A stretch of 37,783 bases of DNA. It comes from CAYQLK01 sp964418515 (GTDB taxonomy: Bacteria; Patescibacteriota; Microgenomatia; CAYQLK01). The first letter of the stretch is position 1, and every line of letters begins with the position of its first letter. The notes under the pieces are model-generated. The model did no database searches and was not told the origin of the DNA. It saw only the letters and a list, made by a program, of their open reading frames with translations. Below, piece by piece: positions 15,608 through 22,368 of this stretch. Location of the stretch: the NCBI GenBank assembly GCA_964418515.1, contig CAYQLK010000006.1, forward strand, positions 1-37,783, in the 5' to 3' direction. A program made the translations under genes and the position numbers.

Positions 15608-15834
15608 AAAATCCTCCTGTTACTTCATTTGGTTACCCGGGGCAATTTTTGGGGAAGAAACGAAAAACCTCTGGTAAGATTTTAAAAATCCACACAGAGG
15701 AAGCGTACTGAAACTTCCTTTGCACCCAAGTTGAGCGTAGGGTTGCGGATGCTTGCTGACTTGCGGTGGAAGAACCGCGGACTTGCTCTCACCTTTTAAA
15801 TGAGAACAGTTTTGGCATCACTATATTTTAATTC
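15608..15834 (-). ncRNA. Structured ~227-nt mRNA leader, candidate riboswitch or attenuator
   Basis: This is the leader between the predicted start near 15834 and the lipoprotein GTG. On the minus strand, in order: hairpin TCTCA/TGAGA, hairpin GCGGT-TCTTCC-ACCGC, repeated AGCAAG/CCGC words, ACCC/GGGT pairing, hairpin GGAAG/CTTCC, then a nested hairpin followed by five T, and finally the ribosome-binding site. The middle part (about 15700-15795) is GC-rich like the gene. Aptamer, then terminator-like stem, then coding region is the layout of a transcriptional riboswitch. Genes of the 3D/cell-wall type are frequent c-di-AMP riboswitch targets, but I do not see enough of the ydaO consensus to assign a class. 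Confidence 0.45.
15663..15700 (-). terminator. Terminator-like hairpin in the lipoprotein leader (attenuator candidate)
   Basis: On the minus strand CCTCTG (15700-15695) pairs with CAGAGG (15673-15668). Inside them GATTTT (15690-15685) pairs with AAAATC (15683-15678). TTTTT follows at 15667-15663, then CGTTTCTT. It sits about 55 nt before the start codon, where an attenuator would be. Confidence 0.5.
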
Positions 15835-15840
15835 CTGGCT

Positions 15841-15869
15841 ATTTTACCTATTTTCTGAGTTTTGTACAA
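15841..15869 (-). promoter_or_regulatory. Candidate promoter of the lipoprotein gene
   Basis: On the minus strand: TTGTAC (15869-15864), a 17-bp spacer, TAAAAT (15846-15841). The -10 is a 5/6 match, the -35 only 3/6. It starts just after the stop of the preceding 90-residue protein gene and would give the long leader described. Confidence 0.42.
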
Positions 15870-15886
15870 TCCGCAACGAAAAACTA

Positions 15887-16159
15887 CTATTTTTTGTTGA
15901 TACTGGACGACCCAGTAGATTGCGAATTCTCTTGTATGTAAGATGTGGGAACTTCTTTAAAAACTTGACCACTTTTTGTGGTACAACTTGCGTTCGGATA
16001 ATCGGCTACAACAATGCTGGACTTAAGTTTGGCACACTGAGTAAAACTACTTGCTTCAGTATCGGAATCAGACATGTTTTTGATGTCGTTATGTATATAA
16101 AAAGCTGCAAGGCTAACAATTAAAAAAATAATACCGAGGAGGATTAAATATTTCTTCAA
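15887..16159 (-). CDS. Small single-pass membrane protein, unknown function
   Basis: 90 residues from a TTG start (16159-16157) two bases after the aquaporin stop; no ATG lies near the N-terminus, and the membrane segment begins right after MKKY. The helix (about 4-22, LILLGIIFLIVSLAAFYI) anchors a short outer region with two cysteines (in TQCAKL and ASCTTK) and a Ser-rich tail. It could be a small secreted-face accessory protein. The close spacing suggests cotranscription with the aquaporin gene, but no function can be inferred. Confidence 0.6.
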   Translation of the reverse strand: MKKYLILLGIIFLIVSLAAFYIHNDIKNMSDSDTEASSFTQCAKLKSSIVVADYPNASCTTKSGQVFKEVPTSYIQENSQSTGSSSINKK

Positions 16160-16161
16160 AC

Positions 16162-16776
16162 CTATTTCTGCTGAATCCTTGTAGCAATTCCTGCAACAAT
16201 CCCACCAATTAACTGCGCTGAAAGAAACAGACCTAGTATGTTAATTGCTGATTGAATGTTTGCTGTGTCAACTGCAACAGCACTCAATGTGATTGCAGGG
16301 TTTAAAACTGCACCTGAGATTCCACCAACTGAGAATACACCCGCCATAATTACGAGTCCGATGGCAATACCAAAATATTGGTTATTTTTTACGGCTTTAG
16401 CTGATACTGCAAGAACTACGAATGCCAAAAGGAAGGTGAACACCAACTCTGAGGCGAATACTTGAGCAGTAGATGCTTGCGGATTAGGCGTTAGGGTAAA
16501 AGGTGAGCCTATTATTAGCGCAAACGATACGGACGCAAGTACGGCACCAACTATTTGCGATAAACAATAAAAAACTAATTCTTTTGAGTTAATTCTTTTG
16601 CTAATAAATTGCGCGATACTAACTGCTGGATTATAGTGTGCACCGGAAATATGACCACCTGAATAAACAAGTGCAACTAATACAGCACCGATTGCGAAAG
16701 GGCTTCCAGTGAGAGCTGCGACCAAAGTTAAGAAGAATGTACCAAGAATTTCTGTAAAAATTTTATTTTTGTTCAT
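16162..16776 (-). CDS. Aquaporin / MIP-family channel
   Basis: A 204-residue polytopic membrane protein with six hydrophobic helices and both MIP signature half-helices: SGAHYNPAVS in the first half and SGAVLNPAIT in the second. The two NPA boxes meet in the pore and select water or small neutral solutes. It is shorter than E. coli AqpZ (231) but complete in topology. Which solute it passes (water, glycerol or other) cannot be decided by eye. It lies between the phosphodiester glycosidase gene (45 bp upstream) and the 90-residue membrane protein (2 bp downstream), all on the minus strand. Confidence 0.93.
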   Translation of the reverse strand: MNKNKIFTEILGTFFLTLVAALTGSPFAIGAVLVALVYSGGHISGAHYNPAVSIAQFISKRINSKELVFYCLSQIVGAVLASVSFALIIGSPFTLTPNPQASTAQVFASELVFTFLLAFVVLAVSAKAVKNNQYFGIAIGLVIMAGVFSVGGISGAVLNPAITLSAVAVDTANIQSAINILGLFLSAQLIGGIVAGIATRIQQK

Positions 16777-16821
16777 AAGTAAAGAATACCAAATTGCTTG
16801 ACGGGACGCGATTATTAGTTT

Positions 16822-18033
16822 TTAGCGTTTGACGAATAGTACTGCATTAGGCACATCTCTGCCAGGCCCTGCTTTATAGCCACCTACCCAAAAGGCGGTC
16901 GATCCTCCACTGTCTAAGTTAAGTGAGTTTTGAATTCCCAAAGTATGTAAAACTTTGGCAGCCTCAGCAACAGAAGCTGAGTAAACAACGCCCATAAAAA
17001 CTTTATTACCACTTGAGCCAACAAAACTCCTATTAGCCTTGCTTGTTTTTTTTGCATCTGAATCACCGCCAAACAATAATTGACCGTTATGAGTAAGAAG
17101 AGGCTGGTTCGCGATTACTCCATCTACACTAGTGTCTCTACCCCATTCTAGTGATTGACTAACAAATCTTGATTGTGAAGAAAAAATTACTGCTGGAACT
17201 GTACTGTAGACATTATTATCAGAGTTAAAATAGGTTTTATTTTTGTTCATGAGTAATGTATCGAATGAGTTTTTCTTATCTGAACAACTTGGATAACTTG
17301 CTGGACAAAAATAAGAACCATTAATTGCCGCATATGCTCCACTTCTAGAAGCGTAATTTCCGACTGACATTACAGGGCAATCATTTCGACAATCTCCATC
17401 TGAAGCCGTATCAACAATAACTTTGGTCGATCCTAGGTCTGCTGTAACTATATCTACTACAAAACTTCCAATATCTGTGGATACTTGTTGTCTTCTGTAC
17501 CCTGAATCAGGCGTTGAGTTTGACGAGGTCAGATTTGCTGTTGATACTGAAGCAATTGTTGAAGCGGTGAGTTTGTCGTTTTCTGTTTTGATTAAAGCTC
17601 TTGTTTCGGTGATTTTGGTTTCTGCATCTGTGTATTTTTTATCAGCCAAAGATTTGAGTATGGTTGAAAATTTTTCATCGATTTTTTGAGTATTAATTTT
17701 GGCAACTCTTAGATCAACAATATCTTCATAAACCACAACTGCCTCATTAAATGTTTTTTGAATATTTTTTATTTCTGTATTTAGCTCATTATTTACTTTA
17801 ATTTGATCAGAAATTTCTAGATTAAAAAGAACTTTACGTGTTTCCTCCAAATCTTTTTGAAGTGCTACTATTTGAATTGATGAGTTATCGAGGAGCTTAG
17901 TAGTTTGCCCGTTTTTGACAAAAAGGCTATAAATAGCAAAAATGGCCACCAAAATTAAAATCAATGAAACAAAACTAAGAATAATTAGACGAAAAGAAAG
18001 CGGCTGAAACCTTTTAATATTTTTTGATTTCAT
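16822..18033 (-). CDS. Membrane-anchored phosphodiester glycosidase (NAGPA / DUF2233 domain)
   Basis: 403 residues. An N-terminal helix (about 13-37, FRLIILSFVSLILILVAIF) anchors an alpha-helical, probably coiled segment (about 45-150) and a C-terminal NAGPA-type domain (about 180-403). Diagnostic parts are AAINGSYF near the domain start, the repeated-strand core, HTLGIQNSLNLDSGGSTAFW (corresponding to the family's LDGGGS motif), and the closing VPNAVLFVK. Two close Cys pairs (DCRNDC, CPASYPSC) suggest disulfides outside the cell. Family members hydrolyse sugar-phosphodiester links in exopolysaccharide or, in animals, the mannose-6-phosphate uncovering step. Here a role in envelope glycan trimming is inferred. 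Confidence 0.85.
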   Translation of the reverse strand: MKSKNIKRFQPLSFRLIILSFVSLILILVAIFAIYSLFVKNGQTTKLLDNSSIQIVALQKDLEETRKVLFNLEISDQIKVNNELNTEIKNIQKTFNEAVVVYEDIVDLRVAKINTQKIDEKFSTILKSLADKKYTDAETKITETRALIKTENDKLTASTIASVSTANLTSSNSTPDSGYRRQQVSTDIGSFVVDIVTADLGSTKVIVDTASDGDCRNDCPVMSVGNYASRSGAYAAINGSYFCPASYPSCSDKKNSFDTLLMNKNKTYFNSDNNVYSTVPAVIFSSQSRFVSQSLEWGRDTSVDGVIANQPLLTHNGQLLFGGDSDAKKTSKANRSFVGSSGNKVFMGVVYSASVAEAAKVLHTLGIQNSLNLDSGGSTAFWVGGYKAGPGRDVPNAVLFVKR

Positions 18034-18056
18034 GAGGCTGATTATTAGTCTTTTAA

Positions 18057-18626
18057 CTAATCAACAATTTTGGCTATTTCTGGATATTTGGTTTTGAAAT
18101 TCTGACTTAAATTACAACCGTTCATACATTCAGGAAACCACCAACTTATTTGCCCGTTCTTCTTTTCAATTACTAATCCCGAATATCCACCAGATTCATA
18201 AACAGCATTAAATAAATAAGGGAATTCTGTTTTACTTACATTAGTGTTGGGTGAAATTGTAATTGAAACAACAGGCTGGCCTATCTCATTAGTATGGTAT
18301 TCAATATAAGGATCGATAATCCTTGCTTGAATTCCTGATTTATCTCCGGCAGGTATTGACCCTTCGGCTTCAAAAACGACAACAGGGGCTTTTGTTTTTG
18401 ATGAAGTGGAGGTTGGAGTAGGAGTTGTATTTTGGGATAGTTGAGGGTTTGGAGTCGCCTTAATAGTTGTTGTGGCGGTGGGGGTGGCGATGGTTTTGAC
18501 TTGCGAGTCAGAAACTTTGTCGGATAATTTTTGGTTTTGATAAAAAAGATAACCAACGGCAGAAAATAAAACCGTACCTACAACGATAAGGGTTACGATG
18601 AGAATGATGTTGCCTTTGGATTTCAT
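18057..18626 (-). CDS. Membrane-anchored extracytoplasmic protein with Thr/Pro linker, unknown function
   Basis: 189 residues from ATG 18626 (MKSKGNIILIV). The frame stays open upstream to 18833, but that extension would overlap the divergent gene's promoter and coding start and adds a non-hydrophobic leader before the anchor, so the internal Met is chosen. One helix (about 5-28) is followed by a Thr/Pro/Ser linker (about 45-80) and an outer domain of about 105 residues with two cysteines (PECMNGC) and a GYSGLVIEKKNGQISWWFP stretch. Its family is not recognised. It is 23 bp upstream of the phosphodiester glycosidase gene, probably in one operon. Confidence 0.7.
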   Translation of the reverse strand: MKSKGNIILIVTLIVVGTVLFSAVGYLFYQNQKLSDKVSDSQVKTIATPTATTTIKATPNPQLSQNTTPTPTSTSSKTKAPVVVFEAEGSIPAGDKSGIQARIIDPYIEYHTNEIGQPVVSITISPNTNVSKTEFPYLFNAVYESGGYSGLVIEKKNGQISWWFPECMNGCNLSQNFKTKYPEIAKIVD

Positions 18627-18714
18627 TAGCTTAATGATGACAAAGAAAAGCTGGTTTTGCAATTTATTTTGCCTGTCAAAGTCTTTTTGTAGCGACACAT
18701 GGCAAGCAAGCACC

Positions 18715-18742
18715 TTGTCTTTTTGGTCTAGTGAAATATAAT
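18715..18742 (+). promoter_or_regulatory. Promoter with consensus -10, apparently leaderless
   Basis: TTGTCT (18715-18720), a 16-bp spacer, perfect TATAAT (18737-18742). Transcription would start about 18748-18750, at or next to the ATG at 18748, leaving no room for a ribosome-binding site before that codon. Initiation at Met4 (18757) would still give only a very short leader. Confidence 0.6.
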
Positions 18743-18747
18743 GGCAG

Positions 18748-19407
18748 ATGTATTTTATGCAACTACTGCCAAGTTTTGATGAGGAAAAAAAGTCCCTGAT
18801 TTTTACAATTATTGTCTGTGCGTTTTTAGGCATATCGTTTGTTTTGTTTGTTGTAGCCTACAGGAATTTAAAGGCTGAGAATTCGTTTCTAAAATCACAA
18901 GTTGAATCTGGGGAAAAAGCTGAGACAGCAAAAAAACCCCAACAAGAAGAGGTGGCAAGTAGTGCAACTAGTCAGTTTGAATCTGAAACAAATAAAATTG
19001 AGACCAATTTAACAATACCCGTTTCCCCTACACCTACTTCCGCTGTAACTGAGACTACATTACCTACTCCGACAGCGATTCCTACTCCGACACCAATACC
19101 TTTTATAACCACAGCTACTTTAAATATTGAACCAGCCAACGGTGATGTTTGTGGAACTAATTTTAAATTTCGAGGCTATATTACCTCAAGTGGGCAGGGT
19201 TCTGTTGCCTATAGATGGAAAAGAACCGACGCGGAAAATGTAACAATGGAACCGTATCCAACGGTAACGTTCGAATCCGCTGGAACGAAAGAGGTTAATT
19301 ATTATTTGACTTTGACAAAAAATACTGACGCTGAAGCATGGTTTGAGATAACAAGCCCTGAGTCGGTGTCTTCAAACAGGGCGAGATATATTCAACAAAA
19401 CTGTTAA
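18748..19407 (+). CDS. Membrane-anchored extracytoplasmic protein with Thr/Pro linker and beta-rich C-terminal domain
   Basis: 219 residues. A cytoplasmic stub of about 15 residues precedes one membrane helix (about 17-39, LIFTIIVCAFLGISFVLF), a charged helical stretch, and a Thr/Pro linker with PTPT-type repeats (about 90-120). The C-terminal domain (about 122-219) looks like an immunoglobulin-like beta sandwich: FKFRGYITSSGQGSVAYRW, then a VTFESAGTKEVNYYLTL strand pair, with cysteines near its two ends (GDVCG and the terminal QQNC) that could form a disulfide. The specific family is not recognised. It is divergent from the similarly built 18057-18626 protein, and a terminator overlaps its stop. 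Confidence 0.75.
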   Translation: MYFMQLLPSFDEEKKSLIFTIIVCAFLGISFVLFVVAYRNLKAENSFLKSQVESGEKAETAKKPQQEEVASSATSQFESETNKIETNLTIPVSPTPTSAVTETTLPTPTAIPTPTPIPFITTATLNIEPANGDVCGTNFKFRGYITSSGQGSVAYRWKRTDAENVTMEPYPTVTFESAGTKEVNYYLTLTKNTDAEAWFEITSPESVSSNRARYIQQNC

Positions 19408-19428
19408 AAGTAGTTTTGGTTATTTTTT
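19396..19428 (+). terminator. Rho-independent terminator of the 18748-19407 gene
   Basis: CAAAACT (19396-19402) pairs with AGTTTTG (19412-19418) across a 9-base loop, followed by GTTATTTTTT. The stem includes the stop codon region and runs into the 3' end of the convergent rfbB. The complementary strand lacks a comparable T run, so it serves mainly the plus-strand gene. Confidence 0.65.
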
Positions 19429-20415
19429 GTAGATACTTTCGGCCTTTTCTTTAAGCGGCCCCCACCACCATTCATTCTCTTTATACCAATTCACAGTTTC
19501 TATTAGTCGATCATCAAAATTTTTCAAAGGCTCCCAATCGAGCTCGTTTTTAATTTTTGACCAATCAAGAGCATAACGTCTATCGTGACCTGGTCTGTCA
19601 GCAACAAATTCTATTTTATCCTCGCCTAACCCGAGAATACTTAATACTTTTTTGGACACTTCTAGGTTATTAATATCTTCAGTTGTTCCTCCAATACAGT
19701 AAGTCTCACCTGACTTACCTTTTTCTAAGATCATGTCGATTGCGCGACAATGATCTTCAACATCAACCCAATCGCGAACATTTAGCCCGTCACCATAAAC
19801 TTTAATATTTTCTCCAGAAAGTAGGTTGGTAATCATCCTTGGTAAAAACTTTTCTGGATGCTGAAATGGGCCAAAGTTATTACCGCAATTCGTAATTGTC
19901 ACAGGCAAACTAAATGTTTCAAAATATGCTCTGACTAGGTGGTCTGATCCTGCTTTGCTTGCCGAATACGGACTTCTAGGATTGTAGTTAGTATTTTCGT
20001 GAAATTTTTTACCATCGTTTAATTCCAAAGACCCAAACACTTCGTCTGTTGAGATGTGGTGAAATTTTTTGACACCGTTAATTTTTGCTTGATTTAGTAA
20101 GACTGAGGTACCAATAACGTTGGTTTTGACAAAGACTTGAGGATCAAGAATTGCTCTATCATTGTGACTTTCTGCTGCAAAATGGACGACCGTGTCACAT
20201 CCACTCATTGCCTTTTCGACATCTGCTTCATTGGTAATATCGCCCTGAATGAAAGTATAGTTAAGATTGTCAGAAACTGATTTTAGACTCTCTAGATTAC
20301 CCGCATAGGTCAAAATGTCCAAATTAACAATCGAATCGTCGGAATGATTTTTAAGCCAGTAGTTAATAAAGTTGCTACCAATAAAACCAGCCCCACCTGT
20401 AACAAGTATTTTCAT
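19420..20415 (-). CDS. rfbB: dTDP-glucose 4,6-dehydratase
   Basis: 331 residues, an extended short-chain dehydrogenase. The NAD-binding motif GGAGFIGSN is at residues 7-15, then NLDILTYAGN (32-41), the HFAAESHND loop (about 73-81), the catalytic STDEVFGSL segment (Thr, Asp, Glu), the YSASKAG motif with catalytic Tyr and Lys, and NNFGPFQHPEKFLPRMI. It makes dTDP-4-keto-6-deoxyglucose, the precursor of dTDP-rhamnose and other deoxysugars, in the cytoplasm. The other rml genes (A, C, D) are not in the window. It fits the surface-glycan theme of the GT-C operon. The start lies inside the 55-bp segment duplicated across the scaffold gap. Confidence 0.95.
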   Translation of the reverse strand: MKILVTGGAGFIGSNFINYWLKNHSDDSIVNLDILTYAGNLESLKSVSDNLNYTFIQGDITNEADVEKAMSGCDTVVHFAAESHNDRAILDPQVFVKTNVIGTSVLLNQAKINGVKKFHHISTDEVFGSLELNDGKKFHENTNYNPRSPYSASKAGSDHLVRAYFETFSLPVTITNCGNNFGPFQHPEKFLPRMITNLLSGENIKVYGDGLNVRDWVDVEDHCRAIDMILEKGKSGETYCIGGTTEDINNLEVSKKVLSILGLGEDKIEFVADRPGHDRRYALDWSKIKNELDWEPLKNFDDRLIETVNWYKENEWWWGPLKEKAESIYKK

Positions 20416-20436
20416 AATTTTGGATTATGAGTTATT
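20382..20436. repeat. 55-bp exact duplicate flanking the scaffold gap, left copy
   Basis: These 55 bases, covering the rfbB start region, are identical to 20537-20591 on the other side of the N run and are in the same orientation. Together with a round 100-N gap this points to an unmerged contig overlap, not a biological repeat. Confidence 0.9.
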
Positions 20437-20536
20437 NNNNNNNNNNNNNNNNNNNNNNNNNNNNNNNNNNNNNNNNNNNNNNNNNNNNNNNNNNNNNNNN
20501 NNNNNNNNNNNNNNNNNNNNNNNNNNNNNNNNNNNN
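20437..20536. other. Assembly gap of 100 N
   Basis: Exactly 100 N, a conventional scaffold gap size. The 55-bp identical flanks suggest that the true sequence runs straight from 20436 to 20592, leaving about 32 bp between rfbB and the next gene. Confidence 0.97.
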
Positions 20537-20591
20537 TAAAACCAGCCCCACCTGTAACAAGTATTTTCATAATTTTGGATTATGAGTTATT
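20537..20591. repeat. 55-bp exact duplicate flanking the scaffold gap, right copy
   Basis: Same as 20382-20436. It repeats the first 34 bases of rfbB (reverse strand) plus upstream sequence, but it encodes nothing by itself. Confidence 0.9.
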
Positions 20592-20602
20592 TTATCAGAA
20601 TT

Positions 20603-21034
20603 TTATTCAATAATTTCTCCCTCAATGACTTTGTCTTTCTCTTTATTTTTTTCACTTAACTTGTCCTTGGAGCGAGAAAATACACGATATAAAAGTATGC
20701 TCGAAACTACTTGTAGGACAAAAAATGCAAAAAATGAGATGAGGGCATTAATTGATCCAAATATAACGAGAATTATGGCACTAATTATAAATCCCCAAAA
20801 TCCGTCATGAGTATTAGTATTGCTTAAGTTGGCAGTCAAACTAACTGAATTAGTTACGGCAACATAGCTAAAAAGAAAGCTGACTAATGAATAGAAAAAT
20901 AGAAAAGGCTTAACTTTTAGTTTGCGGTTTGTAGAAACGGATCTAAAACCAACCGTAATTGCTCCGATTAAAAAATAGAGAATGAAAAATAATATTATCA
21001 ACAGACCGGTAAAGAAAACCGTTCCTGGCTGCAT
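20603..21034 (-). CDS. Small polytopic membrane protein, unknown function
   Basis: 143 residues with about four hydrophobic helices (about 5-30, 43-62, 80-101 and 103-122) and a highly charged cytoplasmic tail rich in Lys and Glu (KDKLSEKNKEKDKVIEGEIIE). It follows rpsI by 12 bp on the same strand and so is probably the last gene of the ribosomal superoperon, although its product is unlikely to be ribosomal. I recognise no family. After collapsing the scaffold gap it lies about 32 bp upstream of rfbB. Confidence 0.7.
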   Translation of the reverse strand: MQPGTVFFTGLLIILFFILYFLIGAITVGFRSVSTNRKLKVKPFLFFYSLVSFLFSYVAVTNSVSLTANLSNTNTHDGFWGFIISAIILVIFGSINALISFFAFFVLQVVSSILLYRVFSRSKDKLSEKNKEKDKVIEGEIIE

Positions 21035-21046
21035 AAATAAGATATT

Positions 21047-21454
21047 TTAACGCTTTGGTGACTGTTTGCTCTTTCGAGCTTTTTGAGCATTACCAATTTT
21101 GCGACGCTCTTTGGCTCGTGGATCACGAGTAATAAGTCCAGCTTTTTTCAGACTAGGTTTGAGTTTTTCATCAAACTTAACAAGCGATCTAGATAATCCA
21201 TGAACAACTGCATCTAATTGAGAAGATAGACCTGAACCTTCGACTTTTACACTTCCTGAAAATTTACCTAAAAGGCCTGAGATTACTAAAGGTTTTTCGA
21301 ATATTGCCTTATCCTGAAGACGGCTAAAATATTCAAATACTGGACGCTCATTGATTGTGAAATCACCGTTACCAGTAAAAATTCTTACGCGTGCTGTGGA
21401 GGTTTTGCGCCTGCCTACTGCTTGATAATGTGTAGTTTTTTTATCTTCTGCCAT
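21047..21454 (-). CDS. rpsI: 30S ribosomal protein S9
   Basis: 135 residues, uS9 of the small-subunit head. Recognised by YQAVGRRKTSTARVRI near the N-terminus, FTINERPVFEYF, VKVEGSGLSSQLDAVVHGLSR, and the basic C-terminus with DPRAKERRKIGNAQKARKSK; the final Lys/Arg residues reach the P-site tRNA. It lies two bases after the rplM stop. rplM-rpsI is the usual pair and here is joined to the end of the alpha operon. Confidence 0.97.
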   Translation of the reverse strand: MAEDKKTTHYQAVGRRKTSTARVRIFTGNGDFTINERPVFEYFSRLQDKAIFEKPLVISGLLGKFSGSVKVEGSGLSSQLDAVVHGLSRSLVKFDEKLKPSLKKAGLITRDPRAKERRKIGNAQKARKSKQSPKR

Positions 21455-21456
21455 AA

Positions 21457-21870
21457 TTATTTTGTTTCAAATTTTGCTTTAAATCCATGTTCAGCGTTTG
21501 CAAAAACGTGAAGTTTTTTTAGTTGAGCGGCACCCATTTTGGTTTTTGGAAGCATACCTTTGACTGCCTTTGTTATAACATCTTCAGGTTTTTTGGCAAT
21601 CATAGTCTTAAAGTTAGCCTGCTTAAGTCCACCAGGGAAACCTGTGTGTCGATAATAGATTTTGTCATTTTCTTTCCTACCAGAAACCATAATTTTGGAG
21701 GCATTAATAACAACAACATAGTCTCCACAATCTAAGTTACTGACAAATTCAGGCTTATTTTTACCCATTAGCGTTTGTGCAATTTGAGTTGCAAGTCTAC
21801 CAAGTATTTGATCATTGGCGTCGACTAGCGTCCAGTTGTTTGTAATTTGGCTTTTTTTAATGCTTTTCAT
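21457..21870 (-). CDS. rplM: 50S ribosomal protein L13
   Basis: 137 residues, uL13, an early-assembling large-subunit protein. Motifs: WTLVDANDQILGRLATQIAQ, LMGKNKPEFVSNLDCGDYVVV, YYRHTGFPGGLKQ, and AVKGMLPKTKMGAAQLKKLHV, with VFANAEHGF near the end. Length is normal. It starts two bases after the rplQ stop. Nothing about the sequence is unusual. Confidence 0.97.
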   Translation of the reverse strand: MKSIKKSQITNNWTLVDANDQILGRLATQIAQTLMGKNKPEFVSNLDCGDYVVVINASKIMVSGRKENDKIYYRHTGFPGGLKQANFKTMIAKKPEDVITKAVKGMLPKTKMGAAQLKKLHVFANAEHGFKAKFETK

Positions 21871-21872
21871 AA

Positions 21873-22364
21873 TTACTGTTTAATAACCACTTTCTCTTTT
21901 TTGGTTTTTTCTGAACCCGTGATTACTTCTTCTGTTGTTTCACCGGTTTTAGTATCAGTGATTTTAACGGTAGTTTTTGACTCTGGCTTGGCTACCTTTT
22001 TGATTTCTTTTTGGACTACCCATTCAATATAGACCATAGGTGCAGCATCACCTCTGCGTGGTCCTTTGAGAACTACGCGAGTTGTGCCACCATTTCTGTC
22101 CTTAAAACGTGGAGCTAGATCATTAACTAGCTTTTTAACGCTTTTTTTGCTACCAAGACGAGCGTAAAGGAGGCGCTTGTCAGAAAGATTGGCGTCTTTG
22201 GCGCGAGTGACTAGGCGTTCAACAAAAGGCTTGAGAACTTGGGCTTTGGCACGTGTTGTAAGAATCCTTTCTTGAAGGATAAGGTGATTGGCCAAGCTTT
22301 TTATTAGCATGGCTCTTTCAGCTTCGGTTCGACTTAGTTTTTTGCCAAAGACCTGATGTCTCAT
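21873..22364 (-). CDS. rplQ: 50S ribosomal protein L17 with C-terminal extension
   Basis: 163 residues, bL17. The core (1 to about 118) is standard: MRHQVFGKKLSRTEAERAML, ERILTTRAKAQVLKPFVERL, RNGGTTRVVLKGPRRGDAAP, VYIEWV. The remaining 45 residues are a Thr/Lys/Glu-rich, low-complexity tail absent from the 120-130-residue proteins of most bacteria; similar charged tails occur on L3, L15, L22, L23 and S5 in this window. It lies directly behind rpoA, its usual position. Confidence 0.96.
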   Translation of the reverse strand: MRHQVFGKKLSRTEAERAMLIKSLANHLILQERILTTRAKAQVLKPFVERLVTRAKDANLSDKRLLYARLGSKKSVKKLVNDLAPRFKDRNGGTTRVVLKGPRRGDAAPMVYIEWVVQKEIKKVAKPESKTTVKITDTKTGETTEEVITGSEKTKKEKVVIKQ

Positions 22365-22368
22365 TGTT

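Noticed and set aside
15697..15800. Assigning the GC-rich leader to the ydaO (c-di-AMP) riboswitch
   Set aside because: Only short words resemble the class and the conserved core is not evident by eye; left as an unclassified candidate.
18627..18833. N-terminal extension of the 18057 gene to an upstream start
   Set aside because: It would run through the divergent promoter and the first codons of the 18748 gene and would put 69 polar residues before a typical N-terminal anchor. The internal Met gives a normal anchored protein.
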